Part shown: in pieces, positions 22,201 through 34,200 of the stretch | Layout: each line of letters opens with the position of its first letter | Numbering within the stretch: the stretch's first letter is position 1 | NCBI GenBank assembly: GCA_025084515.1 | Contig: JAJAGP010000372.1 | Span: 186,001-250,000, forward strand | DNA: 64,000 nucleotides | Direction: 5' to 3' | Origin: Ancistrus triradiatus | Lineage: Eukaryota; Chordata; Actinopteri; Siluriformes; Loricariidae | The notes under the pieces: generated by a model | The model's input: only the letters and a program-made list of their open reading frames with translations | What the model was told of the DNA's origin: nothing | Database searches by the model: none | Translations under genes and position numbers: made by a program

Positions 22201-25200
22201 AGCATAAGAACATTATCCCATCTGCGAAACGTGGTATTGGTAGTATTATGATATGGGTCAGGCCATCTGTCCATGAAACGAATCTCAAGACACCAAGACA
22301 ACAACCACGCTGTTCTACCAAAGAACGGTTTAAGAAAATAAAGTTAATGTTTTGGAATGGCCAAGTCAAAGCTGAATTTAATCTTCAACTGAAATGTCGT
22401 GGAAGGACCTGAAGCGAGCAGTTGATGAAACCCACCAACATCCTGGAGATGAGGCTGTTCTGTACAGAGGAATTCCGAAAAACTGATGGGCAGTATAAAT
22501 TACCTAAAAACACCTCAAGCTTTTGCAACAACTTCTTAAAGATCAAGAAGCTCTGAGTGCTGAACTATCATGAACTTTCCTCCACAGTCTGTCTGAAATA
22601 TGGCAAAATGATGCTGGACTAAATGGATAATCAGATTTTGCACTAACCTGTGGAGTCCATGCCAACTCAAGAACACACTGTCATTACAGAAAAAGGGAAA
22701 CATCCCAAACATTTCAAACAAACAGTCAAATTTGCTGTGCTAATTATTTGATTTGTATGAAAACCATTGTATGAAATTCGAGAAAAAAAACAAAGCAGAA
22801 GCCGTTTTCACCAGTGGTCTCAGACTTTTATTTTAACTATTATCCATTTGAACCAAAGACTCTATGGTCTAATGAAATAAAACCATTGCACAGAAACAAA
22901 TTACCTGGAGGCTTTCTGGTTCTGTGCTCCTCATCCTCATCAGAGAAGCTGCTGTCCTCACCCAGTTGAAACCCATCGTCTGCTGCGAAGCTCTCCAGGA
23001 GACGGCTGACAGCACGGCCTTTTGACTACACCGCAAACAATACACACAGTGAATAACAGTGGATACACACAACCCCGTGTGCTTTAGCTTTATGGTACAA
23101 CACAGAGCCGTCCTAGGTCTTTAGTTATAACAAGTCCCAGTTTATAAGTAGAATTCTGTTTGTTAAAGTAAAGCCAGACACTATTATCTACTACTACTGC
23201 AGATAGTACTATGTATAGATACTTGTACTAATGTACCGTGCAAATGTCTAGTTGGAAATATTAGTGTTTGTGTGTACGACCTGTCTAAATCTGGTCCTGC
23301 GTTTGCAGTCATCGTTCTGAGGAGACTGTGCCACCGCCGACCAGCAGCTTTTCTTCTGTAGCAATGCACAAAGAAGGATGAAACAAGAGAAGACAAAACA
23401 CACGTCTCATTCAATGAATGATATACTGCATCAATATGGCCTTGCCACCATCACACTTTGCCGGCCGCACTCTCCTGGGAATGCTTCAGTCTACATTTTG
23501 CATCATGACTGCAGCTATTCGCTTCCATTCAGCCACAAGGGCATTTGAAAAATCAGGCACTGATGTTGGGGGATTCAGTGATTCAGGTTCACAATAGCTC
23601 TTGCTCAGTGAAGATCTGTGCTGTGTTTATCGTGTTTTTCTTTATTTGTATATCTACATTACTATATTCTTGGTGCAAATAAGTCCTCATGGGTCCTAAA
23701 ATGGTTGATGATTACAGTCCTCCGGATCCTTTTCAGGCTGAGCAGTTTGCATTAGCAGCTAGCGCCCTGAGTTCACCAATAGAGTAAGTGTTTTGCTTTT
23801 ACTTTTCACTTTCAATCCATTACTCACTGAATTACATGATATTTTCAACATTTTATTATAAAAGAAGCTTTGTGTTAATGATTTTGACCAACTGTAGTTT
23901 AATGTAAGTGTTTTAAAAAACAATAAGGTCGGCTTCTGCTATTATACAGTACGAACGACATTAAATCCATCGGTTTCCATTTGTCGGAACATATCCACAT
24001 TGTAAACCGGGGAGCAATTATACTAGGAGGTTAGTGATTAAAAAAAACAATGAAAAAGGAAAACAGTGAGAATCTCTATAGCACTTTATAGCAAATATAC
24101 TCTAATTAATCTAATTATTGTTTTTTTTTATTTCCGTCTCATTACATTTACATTGTACAGCATTTTAGCAGACCCCCCTTATCCAGAGCGACTTACAATT
24201 GATACAATCTTACAATCCAAGGCAATTGGTGGGTTAAGGGTCTTGCTCAAGGACCCAACAGTGGCAGCTTGGCAGAGGTGGGATTTGAACCCTGGACCTT
24301 CTGCTCCATAGTCCAGTACCTTAACCGCTAGGCTACCACAGTCTCTGTACATAGTGTTTAAGTATACAATACAACTCCATTAGTGCATATAATGCCTTAT
24401 ACAATATGGATTTTCTCGAGATCTGGAACATTGTTCCTTATGGGAAGAGTTCTCTCGGTACCGCTGTACTTTCTGGCTGAATAACAGCACCATCTTGTCA
24501 CGCTTTTGTTGGAAAGGGGGCGTCCTATGACCGCCACTGAGCCCAAATCAATGCCACATGATTGAGGATGTCTTTTGCTCCACCTTATATTCATCTTTGA
24601 TTTGTTTGTCATTTGAATCTAAAAGACCCACAACTGAGTCACTAAACATGACGACTGATTTATGCTCGGTCAAAACAACGTATTGCCAGCCAGTGCGGTC
24701 AGGCGCTTCGCAACCATTTTTTTCGGCCCATGGGGAAAGTTGGTCGTTCAGCTTATAATTACAATGATAGGACAAGTAAACGCAGTGTCACACTACAGAA
24801 CACAAGTGTCAAACTCATGGCCCACAGGCCATATAATGCTGCTGCTTATAATAATGTTAAATAAATAAAGGATTGTAGGCTTAATGTTTATGACCCCGCT
24901 GAGTACACACAAAACATCAATGTGGCCGTAACTCAGTTTGACACCACGGCTATAGTTATGACTCAGAATTGTGCAACCATCATAAATGAACACCATGCCG
25001 ACCTTGCTGAGCGCTCCCCTGAGCATGGAGCTCTTGCGGGTGGCTCTCCTCAGTCTCTCGCTGGTGGTGGAGAATGACAGGAGGCCCGCAGGTTTGCGAT
25101 AGTGTCCCGCCCACAGTTTCTCCTGCAGTCTGGGGCGGCCTGGCCTCCTCCTCAGCCCTAGGGGCTTTGCTGCCGCCACCGGAGACTTCTTTTTCACCTT

Positions 25201-28200
25201 TACCTCGCCGTCAGTATTAGTACGCAGCTGGGAACCTGGACGAATTTCTCGGAGTTAAACCATGAGCAGGTGAACTGGTAGCGAATTTCACACGCTTTTA
25301 CAAGGCTTACCATATAGCTCTTGTCGTTCTCTTTTATTCTTGGCCTTTTGACTGACTTCCAGCTTCACCACAGAAGAGGGCGAAGGGTCTTTTAGGATGC
25401 AGTTGGTTGAGGGGTCTCTGGATGGTGGTGCTTTGATGGTGTGACCTTCATCGGTGTGATAACTGCCCTCTGCTTCCTCCTCGTCTATGTAATACAGATA
25501 ACAGTGGTACGGATTTACACAACAGTTCCAAACTTACAATCTGATTGGTTGAGAAGCCTCCTCAGTGTGCTCATATTTATGATAAGAAATCCACGGCTTT
25601 TCCACACCAAAATGGTATCACTCCGCTGATGCGTTGCCATGTAATGACAAACATGTAACTTATACTAATACATTCTACTGCTAAACTAATCAGTATTATT
25701 TCAAGGTTTGGTCCATTTTCCTTTAATCTTCTCTTATTTGCACTTTGTATTTCAATCTAACGTTACCTGGTAGTGTTATATAAACCTTTTGGACGATACC
25801 ATTTTAAGGCAGGGTAGGGAATTGTTACCATTGCATAGGATCGATTCATATGGACCTATTTTTTGGCGGAAGATACTGTCAGTATTAAAGCATACTCAGT
25901 ATGAAATTCAGGGCTTCTCTGAATGATGTTTGTTGTATAAAACAGTTGTATAAAAGCAATAGAACACTCAAGGTCATGTGTTATCACTAATAACTGCAAT
26001 ATAATAGCTGTGATTTGGTCGCAGGTAATCACATCAATGTAGAACACTGGTGTCATTAACTACAAAACTCACACCATTCGTACAAAGGACACAAATTCCT
26101 TGTGTAATAAATGAGAGGTAATAGGATTTCTGTACTTTGGAGCCCATCTCCTTCTGTCGCCATACCTTAATGCCAGACCAGGACACTGCTGGTCCCCAAG
26201 AAGGTGAGTGAGGAAACGCCTTTGCGCTTTCATTTTCAGCAGTCAACAGTAAAATCTGACTGTTGTAGCTCACGTTGATCCTCGTAACCAGCACATGCCA
26301 GCAATGCCCTTGCTGTGCGAAGATACACAAGCTCTAACTTCTAACTCAAATTGTGAAAATAAAGCTGTACTCCATAGAAATGTATCAAAAAAGATTTGAT
26401 TGCAAACACACACTTTCATTCTTGTAACCCAGCAGATCCAGGCAGATGGATCATGCGCAGTACCATCAGAGATTCATGCAGTTTCATTATAGTGTTAATT
26501 ACATTTTCCTCCAGAAGTCATCAACTACTGACTGCTAATTATCTGAAGTCTCTGTGTGTGTGTTTGTATGTTTGTATGCGCGCGTGTGTGCGTGTGAGAG
26601 AAGCAGTAGGCGTTAATGCCTAGTCAGCTGTTGGGCTGTCGTACAAGGCAGAAGGCAGCAGCTGCGGCTGTATGTCTGCCGGCAAGAGGCTTGAGTGAGG
26701 GGTGTCGGGTGTCCAAGCACCCACAGACACTCTTGTCATTTACAAGCCATTCATCAACACCCTCTCACTCACCTCTACACACAGTCTCACATACTCTTGT
26801 CTTTCACTTGGTCAATATTAACAAATTAACATCTCCTCGCATGACCACTAGGGGCGCACAGACTCAAAGAATGTTTGTGAAACTGGCTCTTCCGTTCTGA
26901 AGTCTGTCTTTCTTTTTTTCTTTCACTAAATACAAAGATCAGGATTTTTGCTGTGAAGTCACTTTGCCTTCTTGACTTAAGAGTTTGTTTTATTATGATC
27001 TAATTGCTTCAAAGTGTTTAGTTAATTCATGTTTACACCATTTAGCAGACTCCCTTATCCAGAGCACTCGGGTTAAGGACCTTTCTCAAGGACACAACAG
27101 TGGCAGTTTGGTCAGAGCTGGGATACACAACCTTCCAATAAATAGTCCAGAGCCATAACCACTGAGCCACAACCATCCAAACATTTGCATTTTTATACAT
27201 ACGGCATTTAGCCTTCACCCATGTCTAGAGCGACTTACAACTGAGCTGAGCGTTAAGGATTTTGCAGGAGTTTAATTGGCAGGTTGGTGGAGCCGGGATT
27301 TGAACTTGTACCTTCCGATTAGTAGCTCTTCATTAAATCTTTAACAAACAACAAGTCCATTGATGCCACATATGCTGGGAGAATGACTCATTTAGAATTT
27401 ATCTTGGTTGAGTCACAGAAATTGGAAACCGCCCATTATTCCTACAGCAGTTCACCCCAGCCACTCACCAGATCAGTGTGATTCCAAAATATGGGGTGTG
27501 ACCTTGCCTTAGCGTGAATTGGTGGTACTTGACTGAACTTTTATCCAAGGTTGTCCTTCAGTGTCAAGATTGCCTCAATTTATAAAGGTGTAAAAGGCTG
27601 GACAGATTTGACTAATCATTGGCATTTCTTCATACACATGCTGGAGTTGACTCAGCCAATAAGAATCCGGTTTTCATTAATTTATTTCTTTCCGGTCTAA
27701 CAGCCTATACAGGTAGCTTAACGTCCATGTTATGTGATCTGGATGTTTTCTTATAAGTACTTTGCAATCCTATAAGGGATACTGTAGTGTACCGGTATTT
27801 ATTTATTTAATATAAAAATGGACTGATTTTCTGGTTTTTTACTACTTAAGATGGCTAAAATCTTTTCTCACTGTAAAGCTGCTCAAAGCAAATAGCCTCA
27901 CTCTGCCTCTCCTTATCCTGCCCTCAAACACATATACAGAAAAAGAAACTGTCTTTTATGTGACAATGAAACGTATTTTCTGTTATATTCATGACATGAG
28001 CAGGTATTTCAGTGAAGAGCAGGGAACCAAGAAGCAGAAGAACTGTGAACCATGCACAAGGATGAACACATTTAACTCTGGGGTGGAGACTCCAGAGGAG
28101 ACGTGGAGTGACGAACAGTGTTGGCAATTGTTTTCTGTGGGAAGTAGCTATGGTCTGCACAAAAAGTCGATATAGCTTGCTAGAGAGGTCTAAAAAGTCA

Positions 28201-31200
28201 CTATATCTCACGACAGAATCAACAGCTTGGCAACACAGCAACAGCTGTCTGTGTTTTTGGGGTGGGGGGGATCCAGCACAAACCTGGATGCACCTTCCTC
28301 CCTCTACAGTACACAACCATCATGGTATAGAAATAAAATTTAATAATAATGATGATAACAGCCAAATCTAACAGACGGAAGAAAACACATGATTGCGCTT
28401 AAAAAAGCGAAATCACAAGGACGCTCTGAGCAGGAATGATCATTTTAGCCCCTCTAATCTTTGAGGGGGACACGTTAACCAAAAAATAATAATTACGCGT
28501 ATGTTTCTTGTGCTGCAGAAAGCGCAATGTCAGCCAAACGTTGTTCAGCATTCAGTCTGCACATACTGATGCCGCTTGTGTTTAATAAATCATTGTGCTC
28601 AATAAAACTTTCTGCCTCACAGAAAACTTTGTGTGTGTCATTACTATTGAGGTACTACAACATCAAATGTATCTGGCAAAATAATATATGGGTTAAGTAG
28701 GATAATAACCTCATCGGACCACAGATGTTGTACGAACTGACATTATGCGGTGGGTACCTGTCTTTGCAATGCTGGCCTCAAATCATTCATACATCCCAGG
28801 CAGAGCTCTAGCCGTCACAGTGCTTCGCAAACTCACTTGCAGCTATTAATTTAAAGTAGTCAATCCAGATGTTTTGGGGATGTGAAAGAAAAACAGAGTA
28901 CACGAAGGCAAACCACACAGACTTTGGGACAGCATGCCAAACCACACACAGACAGTAACCTAGGACCCTGAACCTGGCTTCACCAAAAGCTCCCTCGGAA
29001 TAGAATTTGTTTACACATGTCAATCTTCAAGTCACCCTGAACAAAAACAGCCCAGAGATTAAACAAAGTTAAGAAACGTCAACGTCAAATGGCAGTGACG
29101 TGCAAATAAAAACAGAAGAAAGAATCATTTCTCTTCAAAGACCGAGGCATAAGTGGGCCACTTGAAACTCACCTTGTTCAGAGGACTCGCTCTCCTCTGC
29201 GAACGTCTCGCCGTCCTCCATCGCGTCCCGTCCTCTTCCCCGAGGCTGCTGCAGACGGGTCGACGCTCGATTTAAAGCTACCTCTCTCTTCCTCTTGCCA
29301 TTCCTCCTCATTTTCAGCTCTCCACGGCCCTTCCAGCTGTCCTGAGCTCCGCTGTCTCCGCTGCCTGTAAAAGACCACAGAGTGGTCGTCAGCTGTCAAC
29401 GCATTCGCACACTACAGCAGTTAGCTTGTAAATGGACGTTAGGCAAACGAGTGTGGACCTGTGTCACTCTGGCCTTCAGACTCATTGGCCACCATGTTAG
29501 AGTGTCTGGACTCTGCTTTTGGACTGCACTGGGATGAGTACAGGTGAGCAGAGGCTGAAGATTCTCTCTCTTGGATGGCTCTAGGTGCGGTGGATTTGGA
29601 CTTCAGCTGGGCCAAGTGGTGCTTGTGGACACTGCTCTTCTGAGAACATGGCATCTTCATCTGAGATAAAGAACCAGTGAGAAAAATGCAAAGAGAAAAT
29701 ATTGTTTCAGATTTAAAAAAGCAATGATGATGGTAACAGACAGACAAAAGGGTTCAATCATTTTGGGAAGGAACATACTGCCATAGGTTTTCATTGTAAT
29801 AAATAATGATATACAGTACTGTGCAAAAGTCTTAGGCCACCACTAGATTAGATATATCAATTATTATTAGAATACAAACAGGACAGTATGCAGTAGCTTC
29901 TATAGGCGACAGCGGCAAGTATTTAGTCTGACCTCCCCTTACACTTGAGTAACAGCAGGATCTGGCAGATTCAACAGGATGCCAAGTTAACCCTTCTAAC
30001 ATAACTTCCTGGACTTTTTTTTTCTCAATTTGTCTCTCATAGCTGAAGTGTACCTATGATGAAAATTACAGACCTCTCTCATCTTTCTAAGTAGGAGAAC
30101 TTGCACAGTCAGTGGCTGACTAAATACTTTTTTCCCCACTGTATGTAGTAAGTGGAACTGGTGGAACTGATAAAATGGACAATGTGTGTAGAAATAAGGA
30201 GTCTGACGTTATGGCTGATCTTTTACCCACACGTTCTTGCTGAAAATATCCTCAAGCTTATATTATTGGAGTATAATAATCTTTATGCGTGCTTATGCAG
30301 GTACAACTTTGACTTCACAGGTCACTGGTTCCCAAAGTATGTTGAAAGCAATGAATGCTGTTACACAGTGAAAATTTAACATACACCACAATGCATGCCA
30401 CTTTAACAATAATACAATTGTAATGGTTCCACTGTGACAAAGTGATCGTGATTTGTCACTTTATTTTTTTCAGTAACAAGTCGAAGTTTTGTATGAATTA
30501 CAATGTTTAAATTACATTCCAGTGGCGTTTGAATACTAAACGAATACTGAATACTAAATATAGAGTGGGAAGAACAATGACCTGCGTAGCTCCAATACGG
30601 CCAAAGCTCCGGGTGGACAGCTTCTTCTTCAAATCACCACCTCCTCCAGACTCCTCGGTCAGCAGACCGAGTACTGCCCCTACAACAGCCCTGTCAATCA
30701 AACAGAGACGTAGGATTTATAGAAGACATAACACAATTACAAATGCACCGATCGATTGGCCGATCAGTCTCAGATAACCGGTTCTGTTCCGGTAATATTT
30801 AGCCTCACTTAATTCACTTGTGACACCGACATACACCAACAGTTGCTTTGACTAACGCTAACTCAGAATTCAGTTCATGTGTATATAGAGCTTTGACCTT
30901 GCACTGTTGCTCAGCCGCTCCATGATTGTTTCCCGGTCTTAACGTTTAGCGCGCGGCTCGGTGGTCTGTTTATTTTCGTGTTCTTGTGCGTCTGTGATCT
31001 GTATTATGTGTATACGTCTTTAAGTTAGTTGATAAAAGCTCATATTGCATGTTTTTAACTGTGTTGTACCATTTACGCCCAGGATTCAGCAGCGTACACT
31101 AGTGACGTATGATTTACCGTCTCGGTTGTAGTGATGGGAATTCGGCTCTTTTCAAAGAGCCGGCTTTTTGGCTCGGCTCACTAAAAAGAGCCGGCCCTTT

Positions 31201-34200
31201 CGGCTCTCAAGTGGCTCTTTAGAGTTTTTGTAGCTTAATTAATTACCAAATTATGTGTAAAATGAATTACTAACGTAAAAACACGTAATATCCAATGTTT
31301 GTTATTATTAATATGATTTTTATTTATATACTCACAATGGAACACAGTAAAATAAATTAGAAAATACAAAAACGAAGACCATCTCAATTAAGGTCCAATC
31401 TGGTCTCAGGTCTCCGATTGTGTGTATTATTTTAAAATGTAATGCTGCAATAAGCAGCAATGTGTCGGAATGTACAATAAATAAAAAATATATAAATCGG
31501 CTCACAAACAGGAAACGGCTCCCGTCGTACATTTCAAAGAGCCGGCTCTTAGAGCCGAATCGGTTACGACCGACACCTGTGGGGTGAGTTACAATTCAGC
31601 GTCAATGCTTGTGGTTGTACCCCTGCACTACCTGGTAAAAGGCTCTTATCAAGGCTATAATAAAGTACAACTTGATCAATTCTGCAGCTAAAGCTAGTGA
31701 GAAAACCAGGTACAAGCTAACAGCTCTTGCTACCTTTCTTTTGCAACTGTTTCTGTATGCTATCATTTATGGACTTTTCTCACATATTTAACACAAGAGA
31801 AAAACGGATCCGATTTTGAACGTAATATGACCTTCACACCAAGCCCGATGCGTTGTTTTTCTAAACACTCTGAAAACTCCCTGCTTTTGCTTTCGTTTAT
31901 TTCCCTTCTCATACTGTGTCATGGAGATTTTGCGTCGTCTTTTTCACGTAGTCAACTTAAAAAAACAACGACACGAGCCAAGATTAGTGCAGGAAGCTAC
32001 AGTTTGTGTTTTTGCGGGCATGAAGAGACTAGAATGCACTTAGATAAACAAGAAACGGTTACATACAGTCAGGGTGAGGTTTATCACCATCATTCCCCTC
32101 CTTTCAGTTATATTCAGATCTTTTCTTTAATAGCCATGTTTTTATAGTCAGCGCTGCCGCTACCAGGAGCTGTTCTGCCTGACAACCGAGCTCTGATTGG
32201 TCAGCATGATTTCAATGCAGAAATTAAAAACAAAAGCAGATTCCGCTTAAAAATGTTACACAGCGTCGCAGTCCGTCGGTTTCAAACTCGGTGTGAAGGA
32301 CTGCATTGACATACAGGTGTCGTTTTTAAAAAATCTTTGTTTTTTACATAGTAAAAAACGTACTCCGTGTGAAAAGGCCTTTAGACAGAAAAAAACGGAA
32401 TCGGACGGTCACATATTTAAAAAACACGCTTTTAATCGGCACTGCTCTTGGTGGCCATCCCAGCAGCGATTACTCTGCGTTTCCATAACAGTGGCATGGT
32501 GCTTCTGTCCTAGAGAGAATGCCCTTGCATTTCCTTGGCAACATGCCCAATGGAGCACACAACTCACGGTGGGCTGCACGCAGACAAAGAGATTAACTTC
32601 CCTCTTCCCGCGCCATTCGTCACATTTAGCAGGCGCTGAATGCGAATCGCTAACAACGCCTTACTGGCAAATGTGGCAAAAACGTCATTGACGTTTCTTC
32701 TTACATAATATAATTAGTACTGTTGGTCCGTCCGCTCACATTTGTGCCGTGGGCCAGCTTGATCGACAAGCTGGGGATACAGGCGGCAAGTGAGTGTGTT
32801 GTCCCCACGAGCCCTGCTGCACCGCACAATGACAAACACGACGTGACACAGCCCCTCCCCGTCAACAGCGCTCCCTGTGACTAATTAAACAGAATTGATT
32901 ATCGAGGAGTGGCGCTCGCACGCGTACACGCAGGGCTCGTAGGGTGTCTGTCGCTGATAGAAACCGTATATGGACGCGCGTGGAAGCGAGGCCGTTAGTC
33001 GTACAGCGTAAAATAAATGCGCAGTGTCTACTCTTCAACTAAAAAATGGGCCACCCCCAGGAGCAGACACTCGTAAAGGAGTCAAACGATGAGACGAGAC
33101 ACGGTCTGCGTTGTGTAAAATATTAAGACGGCGAATCTGGCTGCTAGCCTGGCAACTGCCGCAAGGCCACGTCCGCACAGCCCTCCCCTAACTGGCTAAC
33201 TGCCCGCGCGCCTGAGTGTCACTGTCATGCAGTATCGCGTCGCAGTCGGTGCGGGGATGTGACTACAAGGGCGGAAACAGAGCAGAGGTGACACAGTAGA
33301 GGGACAGCTGGGAACATAATGGAAGAGCGCCAAGAGGTCCAGAGTGAAAAACTGAAGGGTTGCCACAATGGCCCGTCTGATTCCTGCACATTTGCACTGC
33401 AGACGGCGTTAATTGAAAACTGACATGGTCTCTCTTGACCTGCATGGACCAGGGGAGCCAGAGACACAGTATTCAAGTCCAAGAACAAGAACCACTAAGA
33501 CCTTTGCTGTTCCCAGAGCATTGCAGTGTCTCCAATTCAAGACAAGACAAAAAATATTAGCAATACATTCCCATTACAGCTTTTAGTAGACACTAGTGGT
33601 CGACCGATATGGGTTTTTTGATGGCCCATGCCAATTCTGATATATAGAGAGCAGGATGGTCGATATATAATGGCAATTTTTTTTTGTGCCTGATAAAACT
33701 AACAACAATAAACGAGACACCAAATTGCTGAACTTGCATGAACATTTTTGATCTACAAATGCACTGTCTCTGCACTGTATTTTTATAAATAAAAAATGTG
33801 GGATTGTGGTAGCCTGGCGGTTAAGGTACTGGACTATGGACCAAAAGGTCCAGGGTTCAAATCCCACCTCTGCCAAGCTGCCACTGTTGGGTCCTTGAGC
33901 AAGACCCTTAACCCACAATTGCTTGGATTGTAAGATTGTATCAATTGTAAGTCGCTCTGGATAAGGGCGTCTGCTAAATGCTGTAAATGTAAATAAAAAA
34001 TGCAAAGTTTTATTGCTCTTAACTACAACATTTATCACATACACATCAACATGCATCACATAATTTCTCGGGGGAAAAAAATGAAAAAATGTAAACATTT
34101 GCAAAAAAAAAAAAAAACACTGTTAGAGTTGTGCACATGGTAGCAGCATCTTTTTGTTTTTAATCCCAGTTCCAGTTAAAAGCATTAAGTTCTAACAATG

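Larger units (their letters stand above)
18410..22904 (-). other. bahcc1: bahcc1 intron with an expected exon not found
   Basis: In BAHCC1 and TNRC18 about 50 residues lie between the DSSFSDE block and the Y-IVI-GERGNR block. They include the KED/LPVLIP, LLYAG and PPDI motifs and form the first half of a Tudor-like module. I scanned this stretch on the minus strand and saw no such motif. It holds a CA microsatellite, three Tc1-type segments and other repeats. Joining the flanking exons directly shifts the frame and reaches TGA after 22 codons. Confidence 0.75.

Noticed and set aside
26034..26330. A 98-codon minus-strand frame in the 25.5-29.2 kb intron
   Set aside because: The flanking exons join in phase without it, no acceptor-donor pair of matching phase was convincing, and the sequence has no recognised similarity.
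29178..29399. Minus-strand frame rich in Arg and Glu over visible exon 15
   Set aside because: It is a shifted frame of that exon; phase agreement with the neighbours supports the frame that reads GSGDSGAQDSWKG.
31128..31575. Regular GAGCCGGCTC-type repeats that could suggest an array
   Set aside because: The motifs are palindromic terminal repeats of a hAT-like element, without uniform spacers; a CRISPR array is not expected in an animal genome.
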